Of a DNA stretch of 64,000 nucleotides, positions 9,732-17,857 are shown piece after piece. The position numbers and the translations under genes were made by a program. This stretch comes from Arthrobacter echini (GTDB lineage: Bacteria > Actinomycetota > Actinomycetes > Actinomycetales > Micrococcaceae): contig NZ_SSWH01000001.1 of NCBI RefSeq assembly GCF_004803505.1, positions 186,001 to 250,000 of the forward strand. The letters are read 5' to 3'. The stretch's first letter is position 1. Each line of letters starts with the position of its first letter. A model generated the notes under the pieces. That model had not been told where the DNA came from, did no database searches, and was given only the letters and a program-made list of their open reading frames with translations.

Positions 9732-10781
9732 ATGCCGCGGATCCACTGCAGTATCGTCCCCCCGTACCTGCTGGACCGGATCGCCGGGCTCGGCGATCCG
9801 CAGCTCGCCCTGGCCTCCCGGGCCGCACGCCATGCGCTGGTCGAGCTGGACCCCGTTCTGCAGAATCGCGCCGAGGCTCTGAGTGCGCCGGTCCGCCGGG
9901 GCGGCGCGGTCGTCGGCACACTGCACCGGCGCATCCACGACGCCGGTACCCGGGAGGAGCTGCCCGGGACTCTGCTCCGCGAGGAGGGTGCCACTGCCAC
10001 GGGCGACCTCGCCGCCGATGAAGCCTACGAGGGGCTCGGCGCCACCTATGCGCTCCTGAGCGAGGAGTACGGACGGAGCTCGGTCGACGGGATGGGCAAG
10101 GCCCTGCATGCCACGGTCCACTACGGGATGAACTACGACAACGCCTTCTGGGACGGCGAACAGATGGTGTTCGGCGACGGTGACGGTGAGATCTTCACCC
10201 GCTTCACGGCGTCGCTCACCGTCATCAGCCACGAGCTGACCCACGGCTTCACGCAGTACTCCACGAATCTGGAGTACCAGGGCCAGTCAGGGGCGCTCAA
10301 CGAGTCGCTCTCGGACGTCTTCGGTGTGCTGGTGGAGCAGCGGCTGCTCGGTGAGCCGGCAGAGACCGCCTCCTGGCTCGTGGGCAAGGGCATCTTCACC
10401 GACCAGGTGGAGGGAGAGGCACTGCGCTCGCTCAAGGCGCCGGGCACGGCATTCGACGACGACGTCCTCGGCAAGGACCCGCAGCCGGCCACCATGGCCG
10501 ACTACGTGGAGACGTCCTCCGACAACGGCGGCGTGCACATCAACTCCGGCATCCCCAACCACGCGTTCTACCTCGCGGCGACAGCGCTCGGCGGGCCTGC
10601 GTGGGAAGGCGCGGGGCGCATCTGGTACGACGCCGTCGTCAGCGGCAGTGTCCTGACCGACTGCGACTTCCGCACCTTCGCCGGAACCACGCACGACGCC
10701 GCGGTGCAGCGCTTCGGGGCCGGGAGCCGCGAGGCCGGGGCCGTCGCCGGAGCGTGGACCCGGGTGGGTGTCCCGGTGTGA
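9732..10781 (+). CDS. protealysin-like M4 (thermolysin-family) metallopeptidase
   Basis: This 349-residue zinc endopeptidase has no signal peptide. The ATG at 9732 was chosen over longer in-frame extensions because AGGAGG sits 5 bases upstream (9721-9726). The start MPRIHCSIVPPYLLDRIA carries the CxIxPPYLL motif of the short protealysin-type propeptide (about residues 1-60). The catalytic domain has the zinc motif HELTH at 167-171, the third ligand E191 in GALNESLSD, and HINSGIPNHAFYL later, where the catalytic histidine of M4 lies. It overlaps the inhibitor gene by 4 bases. Protealysin-like enzymes are cytoplasmic or exported without a classical signal; the target here is unknown. Confidence 0.93.
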   Translation: MPRIHCSIVPPYLLDRIAGLGDPQLALASRAARHALVELDPVLQNRAEALSAPVRRGGAVVGTLHRRIHDAGTREELPGTLLREEGATATGDLAADEAYEGLGATYALLSEEYGRSSVDGMGKALHATVHYGMNYDNAFWDGEQMVFGDGDGEIFTRFTASLTVISHELTHGFTQYSTNLEYQGQSGALNESLSDVFGVLVEQRLLGEPAETASWLVGKGIFTDQVEGEALRSLKAPGTAFDDDVLGKDPQPATMADYVETSSDNGGVHINSGIPNHAFYLAATALGGPAWEGAGRIWYDAVVSGSVLTDCDFRTFAGTTHDAAVQRFGAGSREAGAVAGAWTRVGVPV

Positions 10782-11116
10782 GGATCGAGATCGCCCGATC
10801 CGGCGGCGTCGGTGGACTCACGCGGACCTGGACCGTCGACGTCAGCAGCGCCGAGGCCGAGCAGCGGTGGCTTCCCCTCGCCGAAGCCGAAGTCCCTCCC
10901 GTTCCGGGGGACGAGCGTGACCGCTTCACCTACCGCATCACCATCGGCTACACCGAGGTCCACCTGCCCGAGAGCCGGCTCGAGGAACCCTGGCGGGAAC
11001 TGATCGACCGGGCGCGAGCGGCAGCGGTGCCTGCCACGCCGGAGGACCCACCGTCGAGCGTCGAGCCGGGCACTGCCGGGACCGACGCCGTCCGCGACCC
11101 CGGGGCCCAGGCGTAG
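10778..11116 (+). CDS. emfourin-like protealysin inhibitor
   Basis: This is a 112-residue protein. The GTG start at 10778 forms a GTGA overlap with the protease stop, which sets the start. The sequence begins VRIEIARSGGVGGLTRTW and contains FTYRITIGYTEVHLPE, the pattern of emfourin (M4in), a small protein that tightly inhibits protealysin in Serratia and is usually encoded directly downstream of it. The N-terminal 80 residues form the conserved domain; the Pro/Ser/Thr-rich tail from about residue 85 looks disordered. Coupled translation would keep the inhibitor in step with the enzyme. The assignment rests on the motifs plus the gene pairing. Confidence 0.85.
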   Translation: MRIEIARSGGVGGLTRTWTVDVSSAEAEQRWLPLAEAEVPPVPGDERDRFTYRITIGYTEVHLPESRLEEPWRELIDRARAAAVPATPEDPPSSVEPGTAGTDAVRDPGAQA

Positions 11117-11247
11117 GACGGCTGTCGTCCTGCGAAGGCGATACCACTGCGGTGGGTGGAGTTGTGTTTGAGCCCGGCTGGGGGTGGGGTAGGCTCGATC
11201 TCGTTGTTCCACAGGGACTGGCGGGCGATGACCCGGACGGTCCCGCT

Positions 11248-11318
11248 GCGGGCGTAGCTCAATGGTAGAGCGCTAGCTTCCCAAGCTCGATACGCGGGTT
11301 CGATTCCCGTCGCCCGCT
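11248..11318 (+). tRNA. tRNA-Gly (anticodon CCC)
   Basis: This 71-base tRNA folds as a cloverleaf. The acceptor is GCGGGCG/CGCCCGC, the D arm GCTC/GAGC with the AATGGTA loop, the anticodon loop TTCCCAA and the T arm GCGGG-TTCGATT-CCCGT. The discriminator is T and the CCA end is not encoded. The anticodon stem CTAGC/GCTCG has a T-C mismatch at its second pair, where a G or A would restore pairing. An upstream TAGGCT at about 11190 is a plausible -10. Confidence 0.95.
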
Positions 11319-11610
11319 CCCTCGTGTACTTCCGATGTATATCTGCTGTACCTCCGCCGGCGATCGATGCCATTGGATGCCGATCGATGCGGGCGCGTCC
11401 TCCGCGGTCTCCCGACCGGCCTGCCGCTGGCCTCACCGCTCCAGCACCCCTGTGGTGGCGATGCCCTTCCCTTCATGTGGTGGACTCCCCTGGTCGAGGG
11501 CTCGATGGCTGCTGTCTAGCGAATCGCGGCCTCAGGGCATATGGTCAAAAGCACGTTAGCCCGGGCTGTCGGTCCAATCGGATCCGCGGCCGGGTTGTCT
11601 ACGAAGATGT
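11319..11610 (+). other. intergenic region upstream of the sugar ABC operon
   Basis: No gene is supported here. The stretch holds three 10-base units in phase at 11361-11390: CGATCGATGC, a diverged CATTGGATGC, and CGATCGATGC again. That spacing puts both perfect copies on the same helix face and could be a regulator site. A Shine-Dalgarno GGAGG lies at its right end (11611-11615) for the next gene. No LacI-type palindrome was recognised. Confidence 0.4.
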
Positions 11611-11619
11611 GGAGGCTCG

Positions 11620-12939
11620 GTGCGAATGCCGACCAGTCGAAGAACACAGAATGCGGTGAAGAACCGCCGACACGCCGCCGTCGTGGCGGGCGTCCTGGCC
11701 GGAACGCTGCTGATGAGTGGGTGCGGGCCCGCGGCGTCCGACAACACCCTCACCTGGTACATCAACCCGGATGCCGGAGGCCAGGCCGCCATCGCCGAGA
11801 GATGCACCGCCGAATCGGACGGGCGCTACAGCATCGAGACGTCGCTGCTGCCCAGTGATGCCGCCTCCCAGCGCGAACAGCTCGCTCGCCGCCTCGCAGC
11901 GGGGGACTCCTCCCTCGATATCATGAGCCTCGACCCGCCGTTCGTCCCCGAACTGGCAGGCTTCCTCGCCCCGGTGCCCGACGACGTCGCAGCAGCCACC
12001 ACCGAGAACGTCGTCGAGGGTGCACTGGCCGGGGCCACGTGGCGGGACGAACTCGTCGCCGTACCGTTCTGGGCGAACACGCAGATCCTCTGGTACCGGG
12101 AGTCGGTGGCCGAGGCTGCGGGCCTGGACATGTCGGCACCGGTCACCTGGGACCAGATCATGGACGCCGCAGAATCCCAGGACAAGGACCTCGGGGTACA
12201 GGGCGCCCAGGCGGAGTCGATGACGGTGTGGGTGAACGCCCTGGTCGAGTCCGCGGGCGGGTCGATCGTCACCAATCCGGAGGCCCCGGCCGACGAGATC
12301 GAGCTCGACCTCGTCTCCGATGCAGGACGCGAAGCCGCGCGGATCATCTCCACCATCGGTGAGGAAGGCCTGGGCGGGCCGGGACTCGCGACACAGAACG
12401 AGAACGCCTCCCTCGACCTCTTCCAGAGTGATGCGGGTTCGTTCATGGTCAACTACCCCTTCGTCTGGCCCGCCACCGTCGGAGCCGTGGACGCAGGCAC
12501 TCTCGACGAGGCCGTCCTCGACGACATCGGTTGGAGCATCTACCCCCGCGTCTACGACGACGAGTCAGCGGCCGCTCCCCTCGGTGGCATCGACCTCGGT
12601 GTGGGTGCCGAGAGCGACAACCCCGAGCTGGCGTACGAGGCCGTCCAGTGCATCGTGTCCGTCGAGAACCAGGCGGAGTACTTCGTCACCAACGGCAATC
12701 CGCCGTCCAACACCGAGGCCTACGAGGATCCGCGTATCGCGGACTCCTTCCCGATGGCTCCGGTCATCCGCGACTCCCTGCAGGATGCCGCACCACGTCC
12801 GCAGACCCCGTTCTACAACGAGGTGTCGACGGGGATCCAGCAGCTCTGGGCTCCGCCGTCCGAGGTGGACCCCGAGACCACTCCGGAGCAATCCACCGAT
12901 TTCATCACCGCTGTCCTACGAGGAGAGAGGCTGCTATGA
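11620..12939 (+). CDS. sugar ABC transporter solute-binding lipoprotein
   Basis: This is a 439-residue extracellular binding protein. The N-terminus has an RR-containing n-region, a hydrophobic stretch and the lipobox LMSGC (cysteine at about residue 31), so it should be lipid-anchored. The body matches the family-1 solute-binding fold with the SLDIMSLDPPFVPELAGF segment and the hinge VAVPFWANTQILWYRE. The GTG at 11620 follows GGAGG by 4 bases; an ATG at 11626 is the alternative. The set of lipoprotein, two permeases and an MsmX/UgpC-like ATPase suggests a di- or trisaccharide (trehalose/maltose type), as in LpqY-SugABC. The actual sugar cannot be read from sequence. Confidence 0.88.
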   Translation: MRMPTSRRTQNAVKNRRHAAVVAGVLAGTLLMSGCGPAASDNTLTWYINPDAGGQAAIAERCTAESDGRYSIETSLLPSDAASQREQLARRLAAGDSSLDIMSLDPPFVPELAGFLAPVPDDVAAATTENVVEGALAGATWRDELVAVPFWANTQILWYRESVAEAAGLDMSAPVTWDQIMDAAESQDKDLGVQGAQAESMTVWVNALVESAGGSIVTNPEAPADEIELDLVSDAGREAARIISTIGEEGLGGPGLATQNENASLDLFQSDAGSFMVNYPFVWPATVGAVDAGTLDEAVLDDIGWSIYPRVYDDESAAAPLGGIDLGVGAESDNPELAYEAVQCIVSVENQAEYFVTNGNPPSNTEAYEDPRIADSFPMAPVIRDSLQDAAPRPQTPFYNEVSTGIQQLWAPPSEVDPETTPEQSTDFITAVLRGERLL

Positions 12940-13943
12940 CCTCCGCCGTACCCGCTCCACCGGCAAATCCCACCAGCTCTCCCGATTCGACGCCGAGTGT
13001 CGAGACCCGGTCGACGCCGGGGAAGAAGGCCCCGAAGCAGTACAGCGAGCGGGCCCGGGCCGAACGTCGCCTCGGCTGGCTCCTTGCAGGTCCGGCCTTC
13101 GTGGTCATGCTGCTCGTCACGCTGTACCCGATCCTGCAGGCCACCTACGAGTCCCTGTTCCAGTTCCGCCTGACCGCACCCGACGAGCGGCAGTTCGTCG
13201 GGCTCGGCAACTACGGGGTCATCCTCACCGATTCCGTGTGGTGGCGAGATCTCGGCACCACACTCCTGATCACCGTCATCACCGTGGCCGTGGAACTCGT
13301 CCTCGGCTTCGCCCTGGCCCTCGTGATGAACAAGGCCCTGAAGTCCGTCAGGGGGGTGCTCCGGACAGCGATCCTGGTGCCGTACGGCATCATCACCGTC
13401 GTCTCGGCGTTCGCCTGGTTCTACGCCTTCGACATCAACTCGGGCTATGTGAACTCGTGGTTCGACTGGCTGCCCGGCATCGACGAGAACCTGAACTGGT
13501 TCGCCCAGACAGGCACCGCCCTGTTCGTGATCATGGCCTCCGAGATCTGGAAGACCACCCCGTTCATCTCCCTGCTCCTGCTGGCCGGTCTGGCGCAGGT
13601 ACCCGACGAGCTCAGCGAAGCCGCGAAGGTCGACGGCGCCACCTGGTGGGAGCAGATGCGCAAGGTCATCATCCCGAACATGAAGGCTGCGATCATGGTC
13701 GCGGTCCTCTTCCGGGCGCTGGACGCCTTCCGGATCTTCGACAACGTGTTCATCATGACCAACGGCGCATACGGCACCGAGGTCCTCTCGCTGCTCGCGT
13801 ACCGACAATCGATCAGTAGGCTGGAGATCGGCCTGGGCTCGGCGGTCTCCGTCCTGCTCTTCCTGTGTGTCCTGATCATCAGCTTCGTCGCGATCAAACT
13901 GTTCAAGGTCGATCTCGCCGGCACCCAGGGAGGAAAAGGATGA
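12936..13943 (+). CDS. sugar ABC transporter permease (MalF type)
   Basis: This is a 335-residue membrane protein whose ATG overlaps the lipoprotein stop (ATGA). A cytoplasmic, Pro/Ser-rich N-terminus of about 50 residues precedes six transmembrane helices. The EAA loop that contacts the ATPase reads ELSEAAKVDGATWWEQMRKV (about residues 226-245). It pairs with the next permease to form the channel. Its start was set by the overlap and the preceding GAGGAGAG. Confidence 0.92.
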   Translation: MTSAVPAPPANPTSSPDSTPSVETRSTPGKKAPKQYSERARAERRLGWLLAGPAFVVMLLVTLYPILQATYESLFQFRLTAPDERQFVGLGNYGVILTDSVWWRDLGTTLLITVITVAVELVLGFALALVMNKALKSVRGVLRTAILVPYGIITVVSAFAWFYAFDINSGYVNSWFDWLPGIDENLNWFAQTGTALFVIMASEIWKTTPFISLLLLAGLAQVPDELSEAAKVDGATWWEQMRKVIIPNMKAAIMVAVLFRALDAFRIFDNVFIMTNGAYGTEVLSLLAYRQSISRLEIGLGSAVSVLLFLCVLIISFVAIKLFKVDLAGTQGGKG

Positions 13944-14788
13944 CGAACTCCAGCACCAAGAACAAGGTCCTCTGGGCCATCGTCACGGTCCTCGTGCTCC
14001 TGTACGCGCTCTTTCCCGTGGCATCGATCCTGGCCACCTCGTTCAAGGCCCCGAGCGATCTGACGAGCGGCACGTTCCTGCCGACGTCGGGGCAGGCAAC
14101 CACATCGAACTACGAGCAGATCCTCGTCGGCAACGCACAGGGACTCTTCCTCTCGGCACTGCGCAACTCGATCGGCATCTCGCTGATCGCCACGTTCATC
14201 GCCGTCGTCCTGGCCACACTGTGCGCCTACGCCATCGCCCGGCTGGACTTCCCCGGGAAGGGTCTGGTTCTCACCACGGCGCTGGCAGTCTCGATCTTCC
14301 CCGTCATCTCGATCGTCACGCCACTGTTCAACCTCTGGCGGACCATCGGTCTCTACGACACGTGGCTCGGACTGATCATCCCGTACCTGTCACTGACTCT
14401 CCCGATCTCCATCTGGACCCTCGCCGCGTTCTTCCGGCAGATCCCGTGGGAGCTCGAGCAGGCAGCACAGGTGGACGGTGCGACGTCGTGGCAGGCCTTC
14501 CGCAAGGCGATCGTGCCCCTGGCCGCGCCCGGCGTCTTCACGACGGCGATCATCGCCTTCTTCATCGCGTGGAACGACTTCGTCTACGGGATCTCCCTGA
14601 CCTCCACGGAGACGGCGAGACCCGTTCCGGCGGCCCTGGCGTTCTTCACGGGAGCATCCCAGTTCGAGGCGCCCACCGGCGCGATCTCGGCAGCGGCGAT
14701 CATCGTCACCATCCCCGTGGTCCTGCTCGTTCTCCTCTTCCAACGCCAGATCGTCTCGGGCCTGACCTCCGGCGCCGTCAAGGGCTAA
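13940..14788 (+). CDS. sugar ABC transporter permease (MalG type)
   Basis: This is a 282-residue six-helix permease. The ATG at 13940 overlaps the previous stop and follows GGAGG (13929-13933). The EAA motif is ELEQAAQVDGATSWQAFRKA, and the periplasmic-side segment typical of MalG (SFKAPSDL near residue 34) is present. It forms the second half of the translocation pore. It is followed by 30 bases and then the ATPase gene. Confidence 0.92.
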   Translation: MTNSSTKNKVLWAIVTVLVLLYALFPVASILATSFKAPSDLTSGTFLPTSGQATTSNYEQILVGNAQGLFLSALRNSIGISLIATFIAVVLATLCAYAIARLDFPGKGLVLTTALAVSIFPVISIVTPLFNLWRTIGLYDTWLGLIIPYLSLTLPISIWTLAAFFRQIPWELEQAAQVDGATSWQAFRKAIVPLAAPGVFTTAIIAFFIAWNDFVYGISLTSTETARPVPAALAFFTGASQFEAPTGAISAAAIIVTIPVVLLVLLFQRQIVSGLTSGAVKG

Positions 14789-14818
14789 CGCCCCCGGTTC
14801 AAGTAAAGGATTCGCACC

Positions 14819-16183
14819 ATGGCTTCAATCACCCTCAACAACCTGGTCAAGAAGTACGGGGACGGCTTCCCCGCCGTCAACGACATCAGCATCGACATCG
14901 CCGACGGCGAGTTCATCATCCTCGTCGGCCCCTCCGGCTGTGGGAAGTCCACCCTGCTGCGCATGATCGTGGGGCTCGAGGACATCACCGACGGTGATCT
15001 GCTGATCAACGGCGAGAGAGTCAACGAGAAGGCTCCGCGTGACCGAAATCTGGCGATGGTGTTCCAGAACTACGCCCTCTACCCGCACCTCACCGTGTAC
15101 GAGAACATCGCCTTCCCCCTGCGCCTGGCCAAGGGCAAGCACTCGGAGGACGAGGTGAACAGGCTGGTCACGGATGCTGCCTCCACGCTCGAGCTCACGG
15201 AGCACCTGCAGCGCAAGCCCGCGAATCTCTCGGGCGGCCAGCGCCAGCGCGTCGCGATGGGCAGGGCGATCGTCCGTCAGGCGGACGCGTTCCTGTTCGA
15301 CGAACCCCTCTCCAACCTCGATGCCAAACTGCGCGGGCAGATGCGCTCGGAGATCTCCCAGATGCAGCGTCGGCTGGGCATCACCTCGGTGTACGTCACG
15401 CACGACCAGACCGAGGCTATGACCCTCGGCGACCGCGTAGCGGTGCTCAAGAAGGGTGAGCTCCAGCAGATCGCCTCGCCACGCGAGCTCTACGAGCAGC
15501 CCGTCAATCTCTTCGTCGCGGGGTTCATCGGCTCTCCCTCGATGAATTTCCTGCCGGCGACCATCGAGGGGAACACGCTGCACACCTCACTCGGTGACCT
15601 CGAGATCCCGGCATCGAAGGCCGAGAAGGCGGCGGGCAGGAAGGTGGTACTCGTGGGCCTGCGCCCCGAGTTCTTCGAGGACGCCAAGCTGGTGGAGGAC
15701 CACAAGCACGCCAACGGAACCACCTTCACGGCGACCCTGACGCATACCGAGTGGCTCGGCAACGAGCAGTACGGATACATCAATTTCGATCCCGCGCCCG
15801 AGATGCGGGACGTGCTGAACAGTCTCGCCCGTGAGATGGACGCCGATGAGCTGCGTCCGCAGATCGTCGTCACCCTGGACGCGGCCAGCCGCATCCGCGG
15901 AGGGCGGGAAGCGGAGATCTGGCTCGATACCCGCAAGCTCCACCTGTTCGACGCGGAGAGCGGGGAGAACCTGACGCGGGACGCCGAGGCGGGCGCCCAA
16001 CTCACGCGCGAGGCCAACGAGGAACGCGCCGAGGAGATCGCAACGGCCCAGCAGGCCGACGAGGAGCGCGGATCCGGGACGGGTGAGCAGACGACCTCGG
16101 GCCGGCCCGCCGCCACTGTCCAGGCCGGTGCACCGCGGTCCTCGGGTGCCACTGCGGCGGGCGGGAAGCACACCGCCGGCTGA
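14819..16183 (+). CDS. sugar ABC transporter ATP-binding protein (UgpC/MsmX/SugC-like) with a long C-terminal tail
   Basis: This 454-residue ATPase energises the two permeases. Walker A is GPSGCGKST (about residues 38-46), the Q-loop VFQNYALYP, the signature LSGGQRQRVAMGRAIV, Walker B FLFDEPLSNLD and the H-loop VYVTHDQTEAMTLGD. A TOBE/MOI regulatory domain follows (about 245-380). Unlike the usual 360-390 residues, it continues with about 70 residues rich in Ala, Glu, Thr and Gly that look disordered. It ends the operon; a strong hairpin follows at 16244-16289. Confidence 0.93.
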   Translation: MASITLNNLVKKYGDGFPAVNDISIDIADGEFIILVGPSGCGKSTLLRMIVGLEDITDGDLLINGERVNEKAPRDRNLAMVFQNYALYPHLTVYENIAFPLRLAKGKHSEDEVNRLVTDAASTLELTEHLQRKPANLSGGQRQRVAMGRAIVRQADAFLFDEPLSNLDAKLRGQMRSEISQMQRRLGITSVYVTHDQTEAMTLGDRVAVLKKGELQQIASPRELYEQPVNLFVAGFIGSPSMNFLPATIEGNTLHTSLGDLEIPASKAEKAAGRKVVLVGLRPEFFEDAKLVEDHKHANGTTFTATLTHTEWLGNEQYGYINFDPAPEMRDVLNSLAREMDADELRPQIVVTLDAASRIRGGREAEIWLDTRKLHLFDAESGENLTRDAEAGAQLTREANEERAEEIATAQQADEERGSGTGEQTTSGRPAATVQAGAPRSSGATAAGGKHTAG

Positions 16184-16243
16184 CCCGCGCGCCGACCCTG
16201 CGCCTGCGGGGTCCGACGGGCATGAGGCGAGGCGCAGGAGGAC

Positions 16244-16289
16244 ACACAGCAGGAACGGCACCGCCGAACGGGTGCCGGTCCTGCTGTGT
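16244..16289 (+). terminator. hairpin terminator after the sugar ABC operon
   Basis: ACACAGCAGGA (16244-16254) pairs with TCCTGCTGTGT (16279-16289), and CGGCACC (16256-16262) pairs with GGTGCCG (16271-16277). This gives an 18-pair stem with one A-G mismatch and an 8-base loop. No T-run follows, as is common in high-G+C actinobacteria. Confidence 0.7.
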
Positions 16290-16301
16290 AGGCTGGCCCC
16301 C

Positions 16302-16400
16302 ATGGGTGAACGCGACGCCGCCGGGCAGATCCCGGCGGATCCCCTAACTCCGGGGCCGGCTGTGCCGGAGCGGGTGGCCCTGCAGGGCGCTCACGCATGA
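16302..16400 (+). CDS. possible 32-residue small protein or leader ORF
   Basis: The frame starts ATG at 16302, 7 bases after a TAGGCT -10 (16289-16294), which fits a leaderless transcript. It ends TGA overlapping the ATG of the next gene (ATGA at 16397-16400). The product is Ala/Pro-rich with no domain. It could be a real small protein or just the translated leader that couples the 16397 gene. The only support is the promoter spacing and the overlap. Confidence 0.35.
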   Translation: MGERDAAGQIPADPLTPGPAVPERVALQGAHA

Positions 16401-16777
16401 TCGCGCTGGAGATCATCAGTTCGACTCTCACGGCCCTCGGTGTGGGCCTCCTCCTGGCAGCGGTGGCGATCCGGCTCATCTACGGCTCGTGGATCAGCAC
16501 GCACGCCATCAGCTTCGAGCACGAGGGCCACGCCTACCTGCGGTGGCACGACCACCGGTACCGGATCATCGAGGCGCTGTGGTCCGGCCAGGTGGAACCC
16601 AGGGGCACTGCCAGGCCTGATCCTCCTCCGTCGGGCGAGGAGATCGGCATCTACTTCCACGTCCGCAGACCCGTCACCTTCTCGCTCCGGGCACCCTATC
16701 GGGGCACCCGCGGCCTCGCCGTCGTGGGCCTCTGCCTCGCGGTCCTCGGGGTACTGGTGGGCTTCCTGCCCGGCTGA
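16397..16777 (+). CDS. small membrane protein of unknown function
   Basis: This is a 126-residue protein with one transmembrane helix near each end (about residues 5-28 and 103-124). A hydrophilic middle domain is rich in His and Arg (FEHEGHAYLRWHDHRYR at about 41-57). I do not recognise a family. It follows the small ORF with an ATGA overlap and precedes the 16804 gene, which has its own promoter. The topology predicts the central domain between two anchors, on the side opposite both termini. Confidence 0.65.
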   Translation: MIALEIISSTLTALGVGLLLAAVAIRLIYGSWISTHAISFEHEGHAYLRWHDHRYRIIEALWSGQVEPRGTARPDPPPSGEEIGIYFHVRRPVTFSLRAPYRGTRGLAVVGLCLAVLGVLVGFLPG

Positions 16778-16791
16778 GTCCCTCCAGCCGG

Positions 16792-16797
16792 TACCGT
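16792..16797 (+). promoter_or_regulatory. -10 element of a leaderless promoter for the 16804 gene
   Basis: TACCGT lies exactly 6 bases before the GTG at 16804. There is no Shine-Dalgarno sequence, so the GTG is likely the first transcribed codon. Confidence 0.5.
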
Positions 16798-16803
16798 TGA
16801 GGC

Positions 16804-17790
16804 GTGCAGACAAGCCCGGTCGTGAAGGTTCTCGCAGCCTGGGTGCTGGCCATCCTGCTGATCGTGGCCTGCTGCAGCGCGCTCGTGGCCGCCATGAACT
16901 CGCGGCTCTACAGCCCCGAGCACCGCGTGGAGCGCTACCTCGGAGCACTGCAGGAGGGCGACGGCGGGCAGGCCCTGGGTCTGCTGGACGCAGCTGTTCC
17001 CGAAGGCGTCGATCCGAGCCTGCTCGACGGCGATGCTCTGCGTGCGGCGAGTGCACCCCTCGAGGACATCGAGGTGCAGGATGCCCGGGACACCGGTGCG
17101 GACCGGGTGGAGGTCCCGGTCAGCTACCAGCTCGACGGCGCAGCGCAGACCACGCTCTTCGAGCTGGAGCAGACGGGGACCACGTGGGGTGTCTTCGACG
17201 TCTGGGAGTTCACGCGGACGACGCTGCCGACGCTCAGGATCTCGGCGCCGACCCTCGATATGGCGACGGTCAATGGCATGGACGTCGGACTCGGGGACGG
17301 CGCGACCGATCTCGCATCGTTCTACCCGGCGATCGTCACCGCACAGGTCAGCGGCCCGTATCTCACCTCCCCGCAGCAGCAGGCCGTCGTGACGGGCTCC
17401 GGCGATACCCCGGCGCAGCTGGACCTCGCCACCACGACCACGCCAGAGCTGGAGCAGGCCGTGACCGACCGCGTGCATGCGTTCCTCGACTCCTGCGCCG
17501 CCCAGGCGGTCTTCCAGCCGACCGGCTGTCCCTTCGCCTACGTCACCACCGAGCCGGTGGCCGCCGACGTCGTATGGACCATCGAGGAGTACCCATCGGT
17601 GACCATCATGGCGGAGGACGGCGGCTGGGCCCTGGCTCCCCTCGAGGGCTCGGCCCGGCTGGAGACGACGTTCCGCGACTACTTCTCCGGCGCCGAGACC
17701 GATATCTCCGAATCGATCGCCTACCAGTTCGAAGCGGACCTGACGGTCACGGGGAACGCGGTCACCGTGACCCCCATCGTCGACGACTGA
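16804..17790 (+). CDS. membrane-anchored extracytoplasmic protein of unknown function
   Basis: This is a 328-residue protein with a single N-terminal hydrophobic segment (about residues 8-32), then an extracytoplasmic part. The first 95 residues after the anchor (VERYLGALQEGDGGQALGLL) resemble the small alpha-helical repeats found ahead of DUF4878/NTF2-like domains in actinobacterial envelope proteins. The rest is predicted beta-rich, with a cysteine pair in SCAAQAVFQPTGC that could form a disulfide. No enzymatic motif is visible. The leaderless GTG fixes the start. Its function is unknown. Confidence 0.6.
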   Translation: MQTSPVVKVLAAWVLAILLIVACCSALVAAMNSRLYSPEHRVERYLGALQEGDGGQALGLLDAAVPEGVDPSLLDGDALRAASAPLEDIEVQDARDTGADRVEVPVSYQLDGAAQTTLFELEQTGTTWGVFDVWEFTRTTLPTLRISAPTLDMATVNGMDVGLGDGATDLASFYPAIVTAQVSGPYLTSPQQQAVVTGSGDTPAQLDLATTTTPELEQAVTDRVHAFLDSCAAQAVFQPTGCPFAYVTTEPVAADVVWTIEEYPSVTIMAEDGGWALAPLEGSARLETTFRDYFSGAETDISESIAYQFEADLTVTGNAVTVTPIVDD

Positions 17791-17800
17791 GCCCATGCGA

Positions 17801-17828
17801 ACCCGGGCTCCGTCGTCGGAGTCCGGGT
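17801..17828. terminator. bidirectional hairpin terminator between converging genes
   Basis: ACCCGGGCTCCG (17801-17812) pairs with CGGAGTCCGGGT (17817-17828) around a TCGT tetraloop, with one G-T wobble. It lies between the plus-strand gene ending at 17790 and the minus-strand gene ending at 17858. Confidence 0.65.
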
Positions 17829-17857
17829 CGTCCTTCCCTCCGGAGCGGCCAGGAGCC

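Noticed and set aside
11248-11620. Integration (att) site at the tRNA-Gly 3' end
   Set aside because: No copy of the tRNA 3' end was seen elsewhere in the window and no integrase gene is nearby.
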